Positions 8,781 to 16,794 of a DNA stretch of 40,218 nucleotides are shown here, piece after piece. The stretch is from NCBI GenBank assembly GCA_042096155.1, contig JBELMC010000004.1:1-40218 (forward strand). Reading direction: 5' to 3'. This DNA is from Dinoroseobacter sp042096155 (lineage in GTDB: Bacteria > Pseudomonadota > Alphaproteobacteria > Rhodobacterales > Rhodobacteraceae). The notes below the pieces were generated by a model. It was not told the DNA's origin. It ran no database searches and was given only the letters and a program-made list of their open reading frames with translations. The translations under genes were made by a program, and so were the position numbers. Numbering within the stretch: position 1 is the first letter of the stretch; the number at the start of each line of letters is the position of its first letter.

Positions 8781-9434
8781 ATGCCCGAAGTCATTTTTCC
8801 GGGTCCCGAGGGCCGCTTGGAAGGCCGTTACCATCCCCAGCAAAACCGCGATGCACCGATCGCAATTGTGCTGCATCCGCATCCCCAATTCGGGGGCACA
8901 ATGAACAACCGGTTGGTTTATAATCTGCATTACACGTTTTATCATATGGGCTTTACAGTGCTTCGGTTCAATTTCCGAGGCGTTGGCCGCAGCCAGGGTG
9001 AATATGATCAGGGGATCGGTGAACTCAGCGATGCCGCATCCGCGCTCGACTATCTGCAATCACAAAACCCCAACTCCAAGCATTGCTGGGTCGCGGGCTT
9101 TAGCTTTGGCGCGTGGATCGGCATGCAGCTTTTGATGCGACGGCCAGAAATCACAGGCTTTATCAGCGTCTCGCCGCCTGCGAATATGTATGATTTCAGC
9201 TTCTTGGCCCCCTGCCCGTCCTCTGGCTTGATCATAAACGGATCTGCAGATCGCGTTGCGCCACCGGCCGATACGGTCAATTTGGTCAACAAATTGCACG
9301 AGCAAAAAGGCATCACCATCACCCATATGGAAACAGAAGGCGCCGGACACTTTTTCGAAGAGCCACATATGGACACGCTGCTTGGCAATATCGACAGCTA
9401 TGTCCGACGCCGTTTGACGGAGACGACACGATAA
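8781..9434 (+). CDS. Alpha/beta hydrolase (COG2945-like)
   Basis: A 217-residue cytoplasmic alpha/beta hydrolase. The nucleophile elbow is GFSFGAW, after the early motif HPHPQFGGTMNN and the strand VLRFNFRGVGRS. A likely acid lies in GSADRVAPP and the catalytic histidine in GAGHFFEE. These motifs match a small hydrolase family with unknown natural substrate. The gene is divergent from iscR and shares the intergenic region with the ICE operator, so iron control is possible. It overlaps the next gene (TAATG). Confidence 0.88.
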   Translation: MPEVIFPGPEGRLEGRYHPQQNRDAPIAIVLHPHPQFGGTMNNRLVYNLHYTFYHMGFTVLRFNFRGVGRSQGEYDQGIGELSDAASALDYLQSQNPNSKHCWVAGFSFGAWIGMQLLMRRPEITGFISVSPPANMYDFSFLAPCPSSGLIINGSADRVAPPADTVNLVNKLHEQKGITITHMETEGAGHFFEEPHMDTLLGNIDSYVRRRLTETTR

Positions 9435-9643
9435 TGAGTGTTCTCGAGGATCTGGCAGACGCACTTGCCCGCGATGTTTTAGAACTTGCACCCGATGAGA
9501 CTGATCCCCTCGTCATGGAGCTGGCAAAAACGATCGGTGCGTCATCGCAAACATTAGAAGAAGCCTATTTGACGGCAATCCGTGTCCGCCGGGCCGAACG
9601 CCGGGCTCGGGCTTTGATCGACAAAAGGCGGGCGGCGCTTTAG
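9434..9643 (+). CDS. Small conserved-looking protein, 69 aa
   Basis: A 69-residue, charged and probably helical protein; the C-terminal third is rich in Arg and Ala (RVRRAERRARALIDKRR). Its ATG overlaps the hydrolase stop codon (TAATG), which supports coupled translation and a real gene. No domain is recognised and there is no membrane segment. Confidence 0.65.
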   Translation: MSVLEDLADALARDVLELAPDETDPLVMELAKTIGASSQTLEEAYLTAIRVRRAERRARALIDKRRAAL

Positions 9644-9988
9644 CGGCCTGCTGAAAAAAGTCTGATCTCGACGCGATGTCCAAAACAGGGTTCACCTTTG
9701 TCGCGGCAGCGGCGGTGAGGGTAGCGACGCGCAGGACGGACAAGACGCACGGTTAGCGGGTCAGCTATGTTGACCTGAAAGAGCGGAGTCCAGCCATTGG
9801 CCAAGAAGAAGACAGTGGATCAGCATCACCGGCTCACAGCTTCGTCGTGCGAACTGTGACCGCAATTTTTCGCGATGCAGACCCTGTTCGATCCGCACAT
9901 TGCCCGACCCAAGCCGCCGCATCCCTTCTTGCAAAACCAAGTCCAAAACCGCCCCTGCGACCCGTCCCAAAATTATAGACCTGTCGCG
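9644..9988. other. Gene-free stretch
   Basis: About 345 bases between the small gene and the 3' end of the di-haem protein gene. Two short minus-strand frames (9513-9743, 9761-9970) show no family resemblance and no ribosome binding site. The content looks like decayed DNA, but I cannot identify its source. Confidence 0.4.
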
Positions 9989-11548
9989 TCAAATCGGGAC
10001 TCGACGGTTTTTGCGGGGGTTTTTTTTTAGACTTTCGAGGAAAAGGATCAGCGCGGCGCGGTCTTCAGGTGGCATCTTAACCACGGCATCGCGTGCGGCC
10101 TGTGCTTCGCCGCCATGCCACAGCACCGCTTCAAGAAGCGACCGCGCGCGCGCATCGTGCAGAAAATAGGTGTGGCCTGACACTGTTTCGGTCAGGCCGA
10201 TGCCCCAAAGGGGCGGGGTCCACCATTCTTGGCCGTTGGCGCGGCCCTCTGGGCAGTTGTCCGCCAGCCCCGGCCCCATGTCGTGCAACAGAAGGTCGGA
10301 ATAGGGCCATATGAGCTGAAAACTTTGCTCGGGTTGGTTCTCCAGGCGGTGCGTTACGAATTTTGGCGCATGGCAAGAGATGCAACCGGTCTCGTAGAAC
10401 ACGCGCTTGCCATGCAGAACTTGTGGATCATCCACGTCGCGGCGGGCCGGTACAGCCAGGTTTGAGGCATAAAAGCTGACGAGCTTGAGGCCTTCATCGC
10501 CAATTTCGGCATGATCGTGAACAGGGGTATTGCCGTCTGGCGCGGCCCTGCAGGCGGTCTGCACTTCGGAACATTCGCCTGCGCCTGATGGGAACAGCGT
10601 CGAGGATATCCCGATATCTCCATGAAATGCAGCTGCAGACTGTTCCCAAACCGACGGCTGTCCTGCCTTTAAGCCAAACCGCCCCAGCATGGGCACACCG
10701 TATTCACGTGACATAACGATTTGCGCACGGCCGGAGATACCGTCTCCATCAAGATCATCCGGGTCGGCATGAGCCAGTATATCCGTTGCGGGAATGGCGT
10801 CGAGCAGGCCAAGACCGATCATCTGTGGTGCCACACGTGGTGACATCATCATCTCAGGATGAGTCGGACCATAACCAAGCTTCGATAGCGCATAGGTTGG
10901 TTTTCGAAGGCTGGCGCCCTCGCCGCCGGAAAGCTGGATTTCTGTCTCTTCATAGGTGATTTCAAGATGCGCCTCAGATGCGTGTCCCGCGATCCCAAAA
11001 TCCTGAATCTGCGCGCCGTATGTGGGTTCTGGCAGTGACGCGAGATACCCCTCAATCTCGGCTATGTCCGGCCCGCCGGGGATTGAGACCCGCATAAGCA
11101 TGGATACTGCGGTATCGTCGGGGCCTTCGGGGGGATGCCCGCGTCCGTCTTTCAGGTGACATCTTTGGCAGGAGCGCGCGTTATAGAGCGGGCCAAGACC
11201 GTCCGATGCCAGAGTTGAGGAAGGCGAAGACACCCAGAGCTTTTTGAACAGTCCGTTTCCAACCTTGAAGTCCAACTCACGCTCAAAGCTGATATTGTCA
11301 GAGGCTTGGCTAAAAGCATTGGACGTATCCCGGGGCCGGACTGTGGCACCGCCGGCTTGCTTTGTTTCAAAAGGCTCAGGCGTTGAAAAATCGAGCGTTG
11401 GCCGCACAACTTTTTCGATCCGCAGCGTTTCACTGGCGGTTCTGGGCACAATTTGAAGGTGTAAATCCTCCAAAACAGCCTCTGCGTCAGCAATTTGTGA
11501 CAAAAAACTGACCAAAATCGTGAGAGTTATCCTTGAGAAAAACTTCAT
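9989..11548 (-). CDS. Secreted di-haem protein of the DUF1111 family
   Basis: A 519-residue protein with an N-terminal signal peptide ending around ADAEA. It has two c-type haem motifs, CQRCH at residues 127-131 and CISCH at 389-393, and an acidic DPDDLDGDG loop near 262-270 that could bind calcium. This matches COG3488/DUF1111, annotated as thiol oxidoreductase or di-haem peroxidase-like; the true reaction is not settled. The protein should be periplasmic. In many proteobacteria it sits next to an imelysin in iron-uptake loci; here an imelysin lies 1.5 kb away. The last residues are very basic (KKNPRKNRRV). Confidence 0.85.
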   Translation of the reverse strand: MKFFSRITLTILVSFLSQIADAEAVLEDLHLQIVPRTASETLRIEKVVRPTLDFSTPEPFETKQAGGATVRPRDTSNAFSQASDNISFERELDFKVGNGLFKKLWVSSPSSTLASDGLGPLYNARSCQRCHLKDGRGHPPEGPDDTAVSMLMRVSIPGGPDIAEIEGYLASLPEPTYGAQIQDFGIAGHASEAHLEITYEETEIQLSGGEGASLRKPTYALSKLGYGPTHPEMMMSPRVAPQMIGLGLLDAIPATDILAHADPDDLDGDGISGRAQIVMSREYGVPMLGRFGLKAGQPSVWEQSAAAFHGDIGISSTLFPSGAGECSEVQTACRAAPDGNTPVHDHAEIGDEGLKLVSFYASNLAVPARRDVDDPQVLHGKRVFYETGCISCHAPKFVTHRLENQPEQSFQLIWPYSDLLLHDMGPGLADNCPEGRANGQEWWTPPLWGIGLTETVSGHTYFLHDARARSLLEAVLWHGGEAQAARDAVVKMPPEDRAALILFLESLKKNPRKNRRVPI

Positions 11549-11620
11549 TTCTTATAAATATACTCAGGAATGTGCCGTGGCGAGACCTTATATCGGTACA
11601 AACGTGAAAGACTCTGCGAC

Positions 11621-12067
11621 ATGGTGCCATTTCCAACAATTCCGACAATAAACCGGGTGCAATCGCGTGCTGCGGATGCCGACGCAAGCGCTGTGTTTGA
11701 TCCAGACGCTTGGGCTTTTCTCAATCATTTGCGGTTGGTGGCAATGACGTGTCGCGTCAAACCAAAGACAGACTTATTTGAAGCATGTGCATTGCTGAAG
11801 GTCGAGCGATCTGCATCGCGCGACGCGCATGCAGAAGCCTTGATGCCATGTTTGAGTGAGGCATTCGGCAAACCAGCACGGCTGTTTGCGCCCGGTACGG
11901 TCGAGCAAACCTTCGATGAGCAGTGGCTCATGCGTCTCGGAATGGCTTGCCGCCAGGGTGATAAAGACAGTGCGCGCTTTCTTTTGAGCTCTCGCGTCGC
12001 GTTCGAACACCGCCGATTGGTGCGCTTTTTGATCGGTCGGATCGCTGAGTGTCCTTCTCAAGATTAG
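11621..12067 (+). CDS. Hypothetical protein, 148 aa
   Basis: A soluble, mostly helical protein of about 148 residues with no recognised domain. The ATG at 11621 is preferred over the start at 11570 because the upstream part reads like non-coding sequence. It is divergent from the DUF1111 gene and followed after about 110 bases by dps. The stop codon lies inside the ICE operator of dps. Both its place and its frame suggest a real gene, but its role is unknown. Confidence 0.65.
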   Translation: MVPFPTIPTINRVQSRAADADASAVFDPDAWAFLNHLRLVAMTCRVKPKTDLFEACALLKVERSASRDAHAEALMPCLSEAFGKPARLFAPGTVEQTFDEQWLMRLGMACRQGDKDSARFLLSSRVAFEHRRLVRFLIGRIAECPSQD

Positions 12068-12079
12068 AATTATTCTAAA
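12063..12079. promoter_or_regulatory. Irr-type (ICE) operator upstream of dps
   Basis: ATTAGAA-TTA-TTCTAAA is an almost perfect inverted repeat that matches the alphaproteobacterial ICE element bound by Irr. It lies about 100 bases before the dps start. Irr repression of iron-storage genes under low iron is well known in alphaproteobacteria, so the placement makes sense. Confidence 0.7.
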
Positions 12080-12176
12080 AACGTCTTGCTTCTACTTTGA
12101 AGATGCCTATTTAGTTGGGGGCGCCAGCCAGCACTGTTGCAAGCCAGCCGAAATTTTTGATTTCAAGGGAGCCAAG

Positions 12177-12647
12177 ATGACCCAGACAGCTGTCGCGCTG
12201 TCCACTGATGCGCGTGCCGCCATCGTGGAAGCATTAAACCAATCCGTTGCAGAAACCGCTGTGACAACCATGCTTGCGCAAAATTTCCACTGGAACGTCA
12301 CCGGAATGGCCTTTGGTCCGTTGCATGACCTGTTCCAGAAAATCTATGAGGACCATTTTGTTGCACAAGATGATCTTGCCGAGCGCATCAAGGCCATCAA
12401 GGGCCATGCCGAGGGTACACTTGCCGGCATGTTGAAACGCTCAAAGATCAAAGAGCATGACGGCCACGCGTCCGACAAAGACATGATAAAAACCATGCAA
12501 GAAGCGCAGGAGACGTTATCAGCAACGCTTGCCGAGGCAGGAGCTTTGGCGTCAAAGCATGGCGATACGCTGACCGAGGATCTGTGCATTGCACGCGGTC
12601 AGGAGCATGAAAAGTTTGCATGGTTTTTGCGCTCTCACCTCGCGTGA
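12177..12647 (+). CDS. dps: Dps ferritin-like DNA-protection protein
   Basis: A 156-residue Dps-type mini-ferritin that oxidises and stores iron with peroxide and protects DNA. Typical features are NFHWNVTG (His38), PLHDLF (His50) and QDDLAERI (Asp65, Glu69), which supply the inter-subunit ferroxidase site. The C-terminal end EHEKFAWFLRSHL is also characteristic. It is monocistronic, and the ICE operator upstream suggests control by Irr. Confidence 0.93.
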   Translation: MTQTAVALSTDARAAIVEALNQSVAETAVTTMLAQNFHWNVTGMAFGPLHDLFQKIYEDHFVAQDDLAERIKAIKGHAEGTLAGMLKRSKIKEHDGHASDKDMIKTMQEAQETLSATLAEAGALASKHGDTLTEDLCIARGQEHEKFAWFLRSHLA

Positions 12648-12767
12648 GGACGAAACGCTTCTCGCCATAAGCACAAAGGCGGCCACGCACGCGACCTAGC
12701 CACCGATCCCGGCAGCAAGGCGGCATGGTCGCCACTTGCGCGAGGGGTTTTTACAAACGCCGGGAGG

Positions 12768-13040
12768 TCAAGCGACGCCACGTACCGCCGCGAGTGGCTT
12801 GACCTTCTTTTTCAGACATTTCCGTAGGTATTGGGGCCCCCAGTGTCTGTATTTGCCCAAGCGGGATTGCTGCCCGACAAGCATCTCCACGAAGGCTTCG
12901 CGGTGCTTGTTTTTCTTGAGCTCTTTGAACAGTGACTTTTGCGCTTTTGTCATTGAACAGCCGATGCAGTGCCCTTCGCGTTTGAACTTGCAGACATCGA
13001 TGCAGGGGCTTGGGGTCTTTGCAGCTTTCGTTTTGGCCAT
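12768..13040 (-). CDS. DUF1289 family small cysteine-rich protein
   Basis: A 90-residue basic protein with the DUF1289 pattern CxxxCxF...CxGC (PCIDVCKF and CIGCSMT). The four cysteines probably bind a metal or Fe-S centre, but the function of the family is not established. The ATG at 13040 is chosen from the family start (MAKTKAAKTPSPCIDVC) and an AAGG upstream; the long upstream extension overlaps the imelysin gene in another frame. It lies 61 bases after the imelysin stop. Confidence 0.85.
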   Translation of the reverse strand: MAKTKAAKTPSPCIDVCKFKREGHCIGCSMTKAQKSLFKELKKNKHREAFVEMLVGQQSRLGKYRHWGPQYLRKCLKKKVKPLAAVRGVA

Positions 13041-13101
13041 CTGAACTACCTTGCACACAAGCCGGGCAGCAAAGTGCCCGGTCAAAGCTGGGTGACACGA
13101 C

Positions 13102-14361
13102 TTACTGAAAAACAGCGTCCGGATTATCGAGACTGTCAGACCCTTCAAATTCAATTTTGTCGACGCCCAATAGTGCGACGACGCGCTCGATCGAACGGGC
13201 CTGATCCACCAGTGCATTGACGGCGCCCATGATCAGGGCTTCGCCCTGCGAATTGCCGCGTTCCAGCATCATATCATACGAAAAACCGGCCTCGGCGGCG
13301 GTCTTCATCTCGGACATCTCAAACATGGTCGCGCTGAGCTTCGCCGTCAGCTCCGCATCGATGTCGGCATCGGCGGCGGCCACCAAAGAGGACAGGGACG
13401 GGCCGGACACGACTGTTCCGTCAATGCGGGTGTGGCCACCGAGATAGACATTCCGTATGCCAAGCGCGTCATAGAAGTGACTGTTATGCGTGTTGTCGGC
13501 AAAGCAATCATGCTCTTCCTCGGGATCGTTGAGCATGACACCCAGCTTCATCCGCTCGCCGGCTTGTTCACCGTAAGACAGAGACCCCATGCCAGTCAGG
13601 ATCGTGCTGATCCCGGCGTTTTCGTCTGCGGTCAGTTGGCTGCGCGCGTCCCCGCCAGCCTGCCATTGCGCGACCATCCATTCCAGATCGGACACCAGCA
13701 GCTGCGTTGCTGCCTTTAGATAGTCGCCGCGGCGGCCGCAGTTCCCGCCTGTACAGGCATCACCTTGCGCGTAATCCGTCGCAGGACGGTTGCCTGTCCC
13801 GGGACCATGACCGTTCAAGTCTTGCCCCCACAAGAGGAATTCAATCGCATGATAACCAGTGGCCACATTGCTTTCGACATCATCCGCCTCGTGCAGCGCA
13901 CCTTCCAAAAGGGCGGGCGTGATCTTGGAGGCGTCGATTGTTTCTCCGGACAACGTGAAGCTTGGGTTTGCGATCACGTTGAGCACGGCGTATGCATTCT
14001 CGTCAGTCGCGCCGCCATAGCTGGCCTCGACATAGTCGATCAACCCCTCGTCAAGCGGCCAGGCGTTCACCTGGCCCTCCCAATCATCGACGATCGCATT
14101 GCCGAAACGATAAACTTCGGTTTGCTGATAAGGAACACGCGCCGACAGCCATGCTGATTTCGCGGCCTGGAGGTTTTCTGCCGCTGGGGTATCAATAAGC
14201 GTATTGACGGCCCGCAGCAGATTCTGAGCCGTTGTAAGGCTGTCTTCATATTTGGCCAAAGCGATGTCTGCGTAAGTATTCAGTACCGCAGATTTATCCG
14301 CAAGCGCCGGTGTGGCGACAAGAAGTGCCGTTCCAAGCGCTGTCGACATAAGATGTTTCAT
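13102..14361 (-). CDS. Imelysin-family periplasmic iron-regulated protein
   Basis: A 419-residue secreted protein of the imelysin (IrpA/ICMP) family. It has a signal peptide ending at PALA-DK and the family GxHxxE motif in GYHAIEFLLWG. A second conserved region contains GERMKLGVMLNDPEEEHDCF. These proteins are usually iron-regulated and linked to iron uptake, with the GxHxxE motif proposed as a metal site; proteolytic activity is doubtful. The ATG at 14361 follows AAGGGGAA and gives a proper signal peptide. It lies 237 bases after hemP on the same strand. Confidence 0.92.
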   Translation of the reverse strand: MKHLMSTALGTALLVATPALADKSAVLNTYADIALAKYEDSLTTAQNLLRAVNTLIDTPAAENLQAAKSAWLSARVPYQQTEVYRFGNAIVDDWEGQVNAWPLDEGLIDYVEASYGGATDENAYAVLNVIANPSFTLSGETIDASKITPALLEGALHEADDVESNVATGYHAIEFLLWGQDLNGHGPGTGNRPATDYAQGDACTGGNCGRRGDYLKAATQLLVSDLEWMVAQWQAGGDARSQLTADENAGISTILTGMGSLSYGEQAGERMKLGVMLNDPEEEHDCFADNTHNSHFYDALGIRNVYLGGHTRIDGTVVSGPSLSSLVAAADADIDAELTAKLSATMFEMSEMKTAAEAGFSYDMMLERGNSQGEALIMGAVNALVDQARSIERVVALLGVDKIEFEGSDSLDNPDAVFQ

Positions 14362-14598
14362 TTGGCTGTTCCCCTTTTTGACCGGGTTGATGAAGCCGTA
14401 CGGCATTGGGTGCGGTGTCGGTTGAATATGCAGGCGGCGTATTGCGGATTTTGCGCGCGCAGGGCGAATTGTTCAGCTGTAGATGGCCCAACACTCAATG
14501 CGGCCATAGGCGAAATTTGTGCACGAGATTGGCTGGCCCAGCCGCCATGCGGTTGAGGCCATCGACCGCTGCGCCACCTCGGGCATGATGATCCAGTC

Positions 14599-14772
14599 TC
14601 ATTTCGTTAAGATCAGTTTGCCTGCGCGTGTGATGCGCAAATAGTATGTCTGACCGTCCAAAACGATGCAGGCCTGGACGCCGTCTTTGACAAGGTCTCT
14701 GGCGTCGTACGTGTCTATTTTCTGGGGCGGTTTGGCCTCTGTGGGCTGGGGAACTTCAGTCATGACATTCAT
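14599..14772 (-). CDS. hemP: HemP hemin uptake protein
   Basis: A 57-codon gene read directly from the minus strand. The C-terminal part reads DGQTYYLRITRAGKLILTK, the hallmark of the HemP family, preceded by DARDLVKDG. HemP is a small protein found with haem-uptake loci; its mechanism is not clear, and in some bacteria it acts as a regulator of haem receptors. The start overlaps the stop of the upstream 50-codon gene by four bases (ATGA), so the two form a unit. No haem receptor or ABC haem transporter is in the window. Confidence 0.88.
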   Translation of the reverse strand: MNVMTEVPQPTEAKPPQKIDTYDARDLVKDGVQACIVLDGQTYYLRITRAGKLILTK

Positions 14773-14921
14773 GGCGTCCGCTCCAGATGGTCAAGCATCT
14801 GTTCAAGCCGCTCCTCGGTTGGATAGAGGCCTGAGAGTGCGCCGAAAAGCACCTCACGCCAGTATGTGCGTGGCTCGCATTCCGCAGGTTGTGGTCTGCG
14901 CTCAAATTGGCTTTGGCCCAT
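14769..14921 (-). CDS. Small protein upstream of hemP, 50 aa
   Basis: A 50-codon frame with a strong ribosome binding site (AAAAAGGAG) before the ATG at 14921. It ends with TYWREVLFGALSGLYPTEERLEQMLDHLERTP, a compact amphipathic and charged sequence. It overlaps hemP by four bases, so both are probably translated together. I do not recognise the family. Confidence 0.7.
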   Translation of the reverse strand: MGQSQFERRPQPAECEPRTYWREVLFGALSGLYPTEERLEQMLDHLERTP

Positions 14922-15018
14922 CAGTATCTCCTTTTTGGCAAAGGGTCTGGGCTGCCCACCGAGAGTCACGAGGGGGTGGCTAAGACTCGCACTGGTATTG
15001 TTGATTGAAATACTCAGA

Positions 15019-15045
15019 TTAGTCAATCCCGACAAAAACAATCAG
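15019..15045. promoter_or_regulatory. Candidate iron-responsive operator between the hemP pair and the Fe(III) permease
   Basis: The region holds TTAGTCAA followed by CCCGACAAAAACAATCAG (15028-15045). The second part matches CCCGACTAAAATAATCAG upstream of the Fe(III)-binding protein at 17880-17897, with two differences in 18. Both are imperfect inverted repeats of the form CTGAT...GTCGG. The site lies between divergent genes (the hemP pair to the left, the permease to the right). It may be the IscR/Iron-Rhodo-type box, but I cannot confirm the consensus. Confidence 0.5.
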
Positions 15046-15100
15046 AACTGTAATTATCGGAATTTTCCCGTTACACCGTCGAGGGCAGGACACAAAAAGG

Positions 15101-16744
15101 ATGGTGCGAAGCATGGACAGAAAACTGATTTCGGGGGCCGCTTTGGTTGTGGCGGCGATCTGTCTCTTGCCGCTCATCGGTGTCGTGGCGGCAGCGACCC
15201 TGGGCACACTCGATACATTGGCCGGGCTCGCTGAGACTGTGCTTTGGTCGTATACTTGGACCACTTTGGTGCTTGTCACCTTGGTGGCAGGTGGTGCGAT
15301 TTTGATCGGGAGCGTGACGGCCTGGTTGGTCGTTGCGACCGAATTTCGCGGACGCCGCATTTTGGAAGTTGCGCTTGTCGTGCCATTGGCGTTTCCGGCC
15401 TATGTTTTGGCCTATGCTTACACGGATGTGCTGGATCATCCCGGCGTCGTTCAAACCCTGTTGCGGAATATAATGGGTTGGGGGCCAAGGGATTATTGGT
15501 TTCCGGAAATCCGCTCGCTCGGAGGTGCCGCCTTGATGCTGACGCTGGTTTTATACCCATATGTCTATCTCATGGCGCGGACAGCGTTTCGCATGCAAGC
15601 GGCAACGCCGTTTTATGCGGCGCGGTCGCTTGGGGCCTCGCCGCTGAAGGCATTTCTGACAATTTCCCTGCCGATGGCGCGCCCGGCTATCGCAGCAGGC
15701 GCATTGCTTGTTGTGATGGAGACGATCGCTGACTTCGGGACGGTCGCGCATTTCAGTGTGCAAACCTTTGCCACAGGCATCTACACGAGCTGGTTCGGTT
15801 TGGCAGATCGCGCAGCCGCAGCGCAGTTGGCGGTGGGATTGCTGGCATTTGCTCTGTTGGTGGCAGCCTTGGAGTACATGAACCGCGGCCGATCCGGTTT
15901 CGCCGCCAAAGGTCGCCATGAGGTTTTCGTGCGGTTTCAATTGGATGGCAAACGCGCGCTTGGTGCTCAATGCGTTTGTATTCTGCCTGTCCTTTTGGGG
16001 GTTGTCATCCCGACTGTCACATTGATCCTGATGGGGCTGCGGTCTGAGCAGGATATCTTCAGCCCGCGTTATATCCGATTCATTCAAAACTCGCTCTTAC
16101 TTGGATCGGTTGCGGCGCTTGTCACGGTCGGTGCGGCTATTCTTCTTGGCACCTTCAACCGTGTCCTGTCTGGCAAAACGGCGCTCGCCACTTTGTTTAT
16201 CGGCCGCTTGGGCTATGCGGTCCCCGGCGGGGTCATCGCAGTCGGCCTGCTCGTCCCCTTTGCCAGGTTTGACAATTGGCTCGATGATCACATGGAAGCT
16301 TGGTTCGATATCTCGACGGGGCTGCTTATTTCAGGCTCAATTTGGCTCTTGATCGCGGCGTATATGATCCGTTTTCTGGCCGCTGCAATCGGCTCTTACG
16401 ACAGCGGTCTGGCGACGGTGACGCCAAATATTGACGCGGCATCCCGCGTTTTGGGGCGAACTGCTTGGGGCACAGTGCGCAGCATTCATATGCCAATCTT
16501 GCGCAGCAATGTTTTGACAGCTTTGCTGATTGTGTTTGTGGACACCATCAAGGAATTACCGGCGACCCTGATCCTGCGACCGTTCAATTATGACACTCTC
16601 GCCGTGCAGGCATTTCGTCTTGCCTCGGATGAACGTTTGGAAGGCGCGGCGGTTCCGAGCCTGATGATCGCCGGGATCGGCCTTTTGCCGGTGATCTTGC
16701 TATGCGTACAGATCGGGGATTGGCGGTCTCAGCAGAAAATATGA
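15101..16744 (+). CDS. Fe(III) ABC transporter permease (fused two-half FbpB type)
   Basis: A 547-residue inner-membrane permease with about twelve hydrophobic segments and two repeated binding-protein-dependent permease halves. The EAA-type loops are visible in AARSLGASPLKAFLTISLPMARP and AASRVLGRTAWGTVRSIHMPILR, where the ATPase would dock. This layout is that of FbpB/SfuB iron permeases. No ATPase gene is beside it, so it must be encoded elsewhere. The start could also be the ATG at 15113, with AAGG 12 bases before. It is convergent with the binding-protein gene rather than in an operon with it. Confidence 0.88.
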   Translation: MVRSMDRKLISGAALVVAAICLLPLIGVVAAATLGTLDTLAGLAETVLWSYTWTTLVLVTLVAGGAILIGSVTAWLVVATEFRGRRILEVALVVPLAFPAYVLAYAYTDVLDHPGVVQTLLRNIMGWGPRDYWFPEIRSLGGAALMLTLVLYPYVYLMARTAFRMQAATPFYAARSLGASPLKAFLTISLPMARPAIAAGALLVVMETIADFGTVAHFSVQTFATGIYTSWFGLADRAAAAQLAVGLLAFALLVAALEYMNRGRSGFAAKGRHEVFVRFQLDGKRALGAQCVCILPVLLGVVIPTVTLILMGLRSEQDIFSPRYIRFIQNSLLLGSVAALVTVGAAILLGTFNRVLSGKTALATLFIGRLGYAVPGGVIAVGLLVPFARFDNWLDDHMEAWFDISTGLLISGSIWLLIAAYMIRFLAAAIGSYDSGLATVTPNIDAASRVLGRTAWGTVRSIHMPILRSNVLTALLIVFVDTIKELPATLILRPFNYDTLAVQAFRLASDERLEGAAVPSLMIAGIGLLPVILLCVQIGDWRSQQKI

Positions 16745-16746
16745 AA

Positions 16747-16774
16747 AAAGGCGCACCAGATGTGACGCGCCTTT
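16747..16774. terminator. Bidirectional hairpin terminator between the Fe(III) permease and binding-protein genes
   Basis: AAAGGCGC and GCGCCTTT form an 8-bp stem with a 12-base loop. In the minus direction the stem is followed by TTTTTT (A-run at 16744-16749), so it should end the binding-protein transcript best. It lies just after the permease stop between two convergent genes. Confidence 0.8.
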
Positions 16775-16794
16775 CGGAACTGATCTAGGTCGGC

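Noticed and set aside
9761..9970. 69-codon minus-strand frame as a transposase remnant
   Set aside because: No transposase motif, terminal repeat or target duplication could be seen.
14473..14586. 37-codon minus-strand frame between hemP and imelysin
   Set aside because: It starts with ATG but has no clear ribosome binding site and no recognised sequence.
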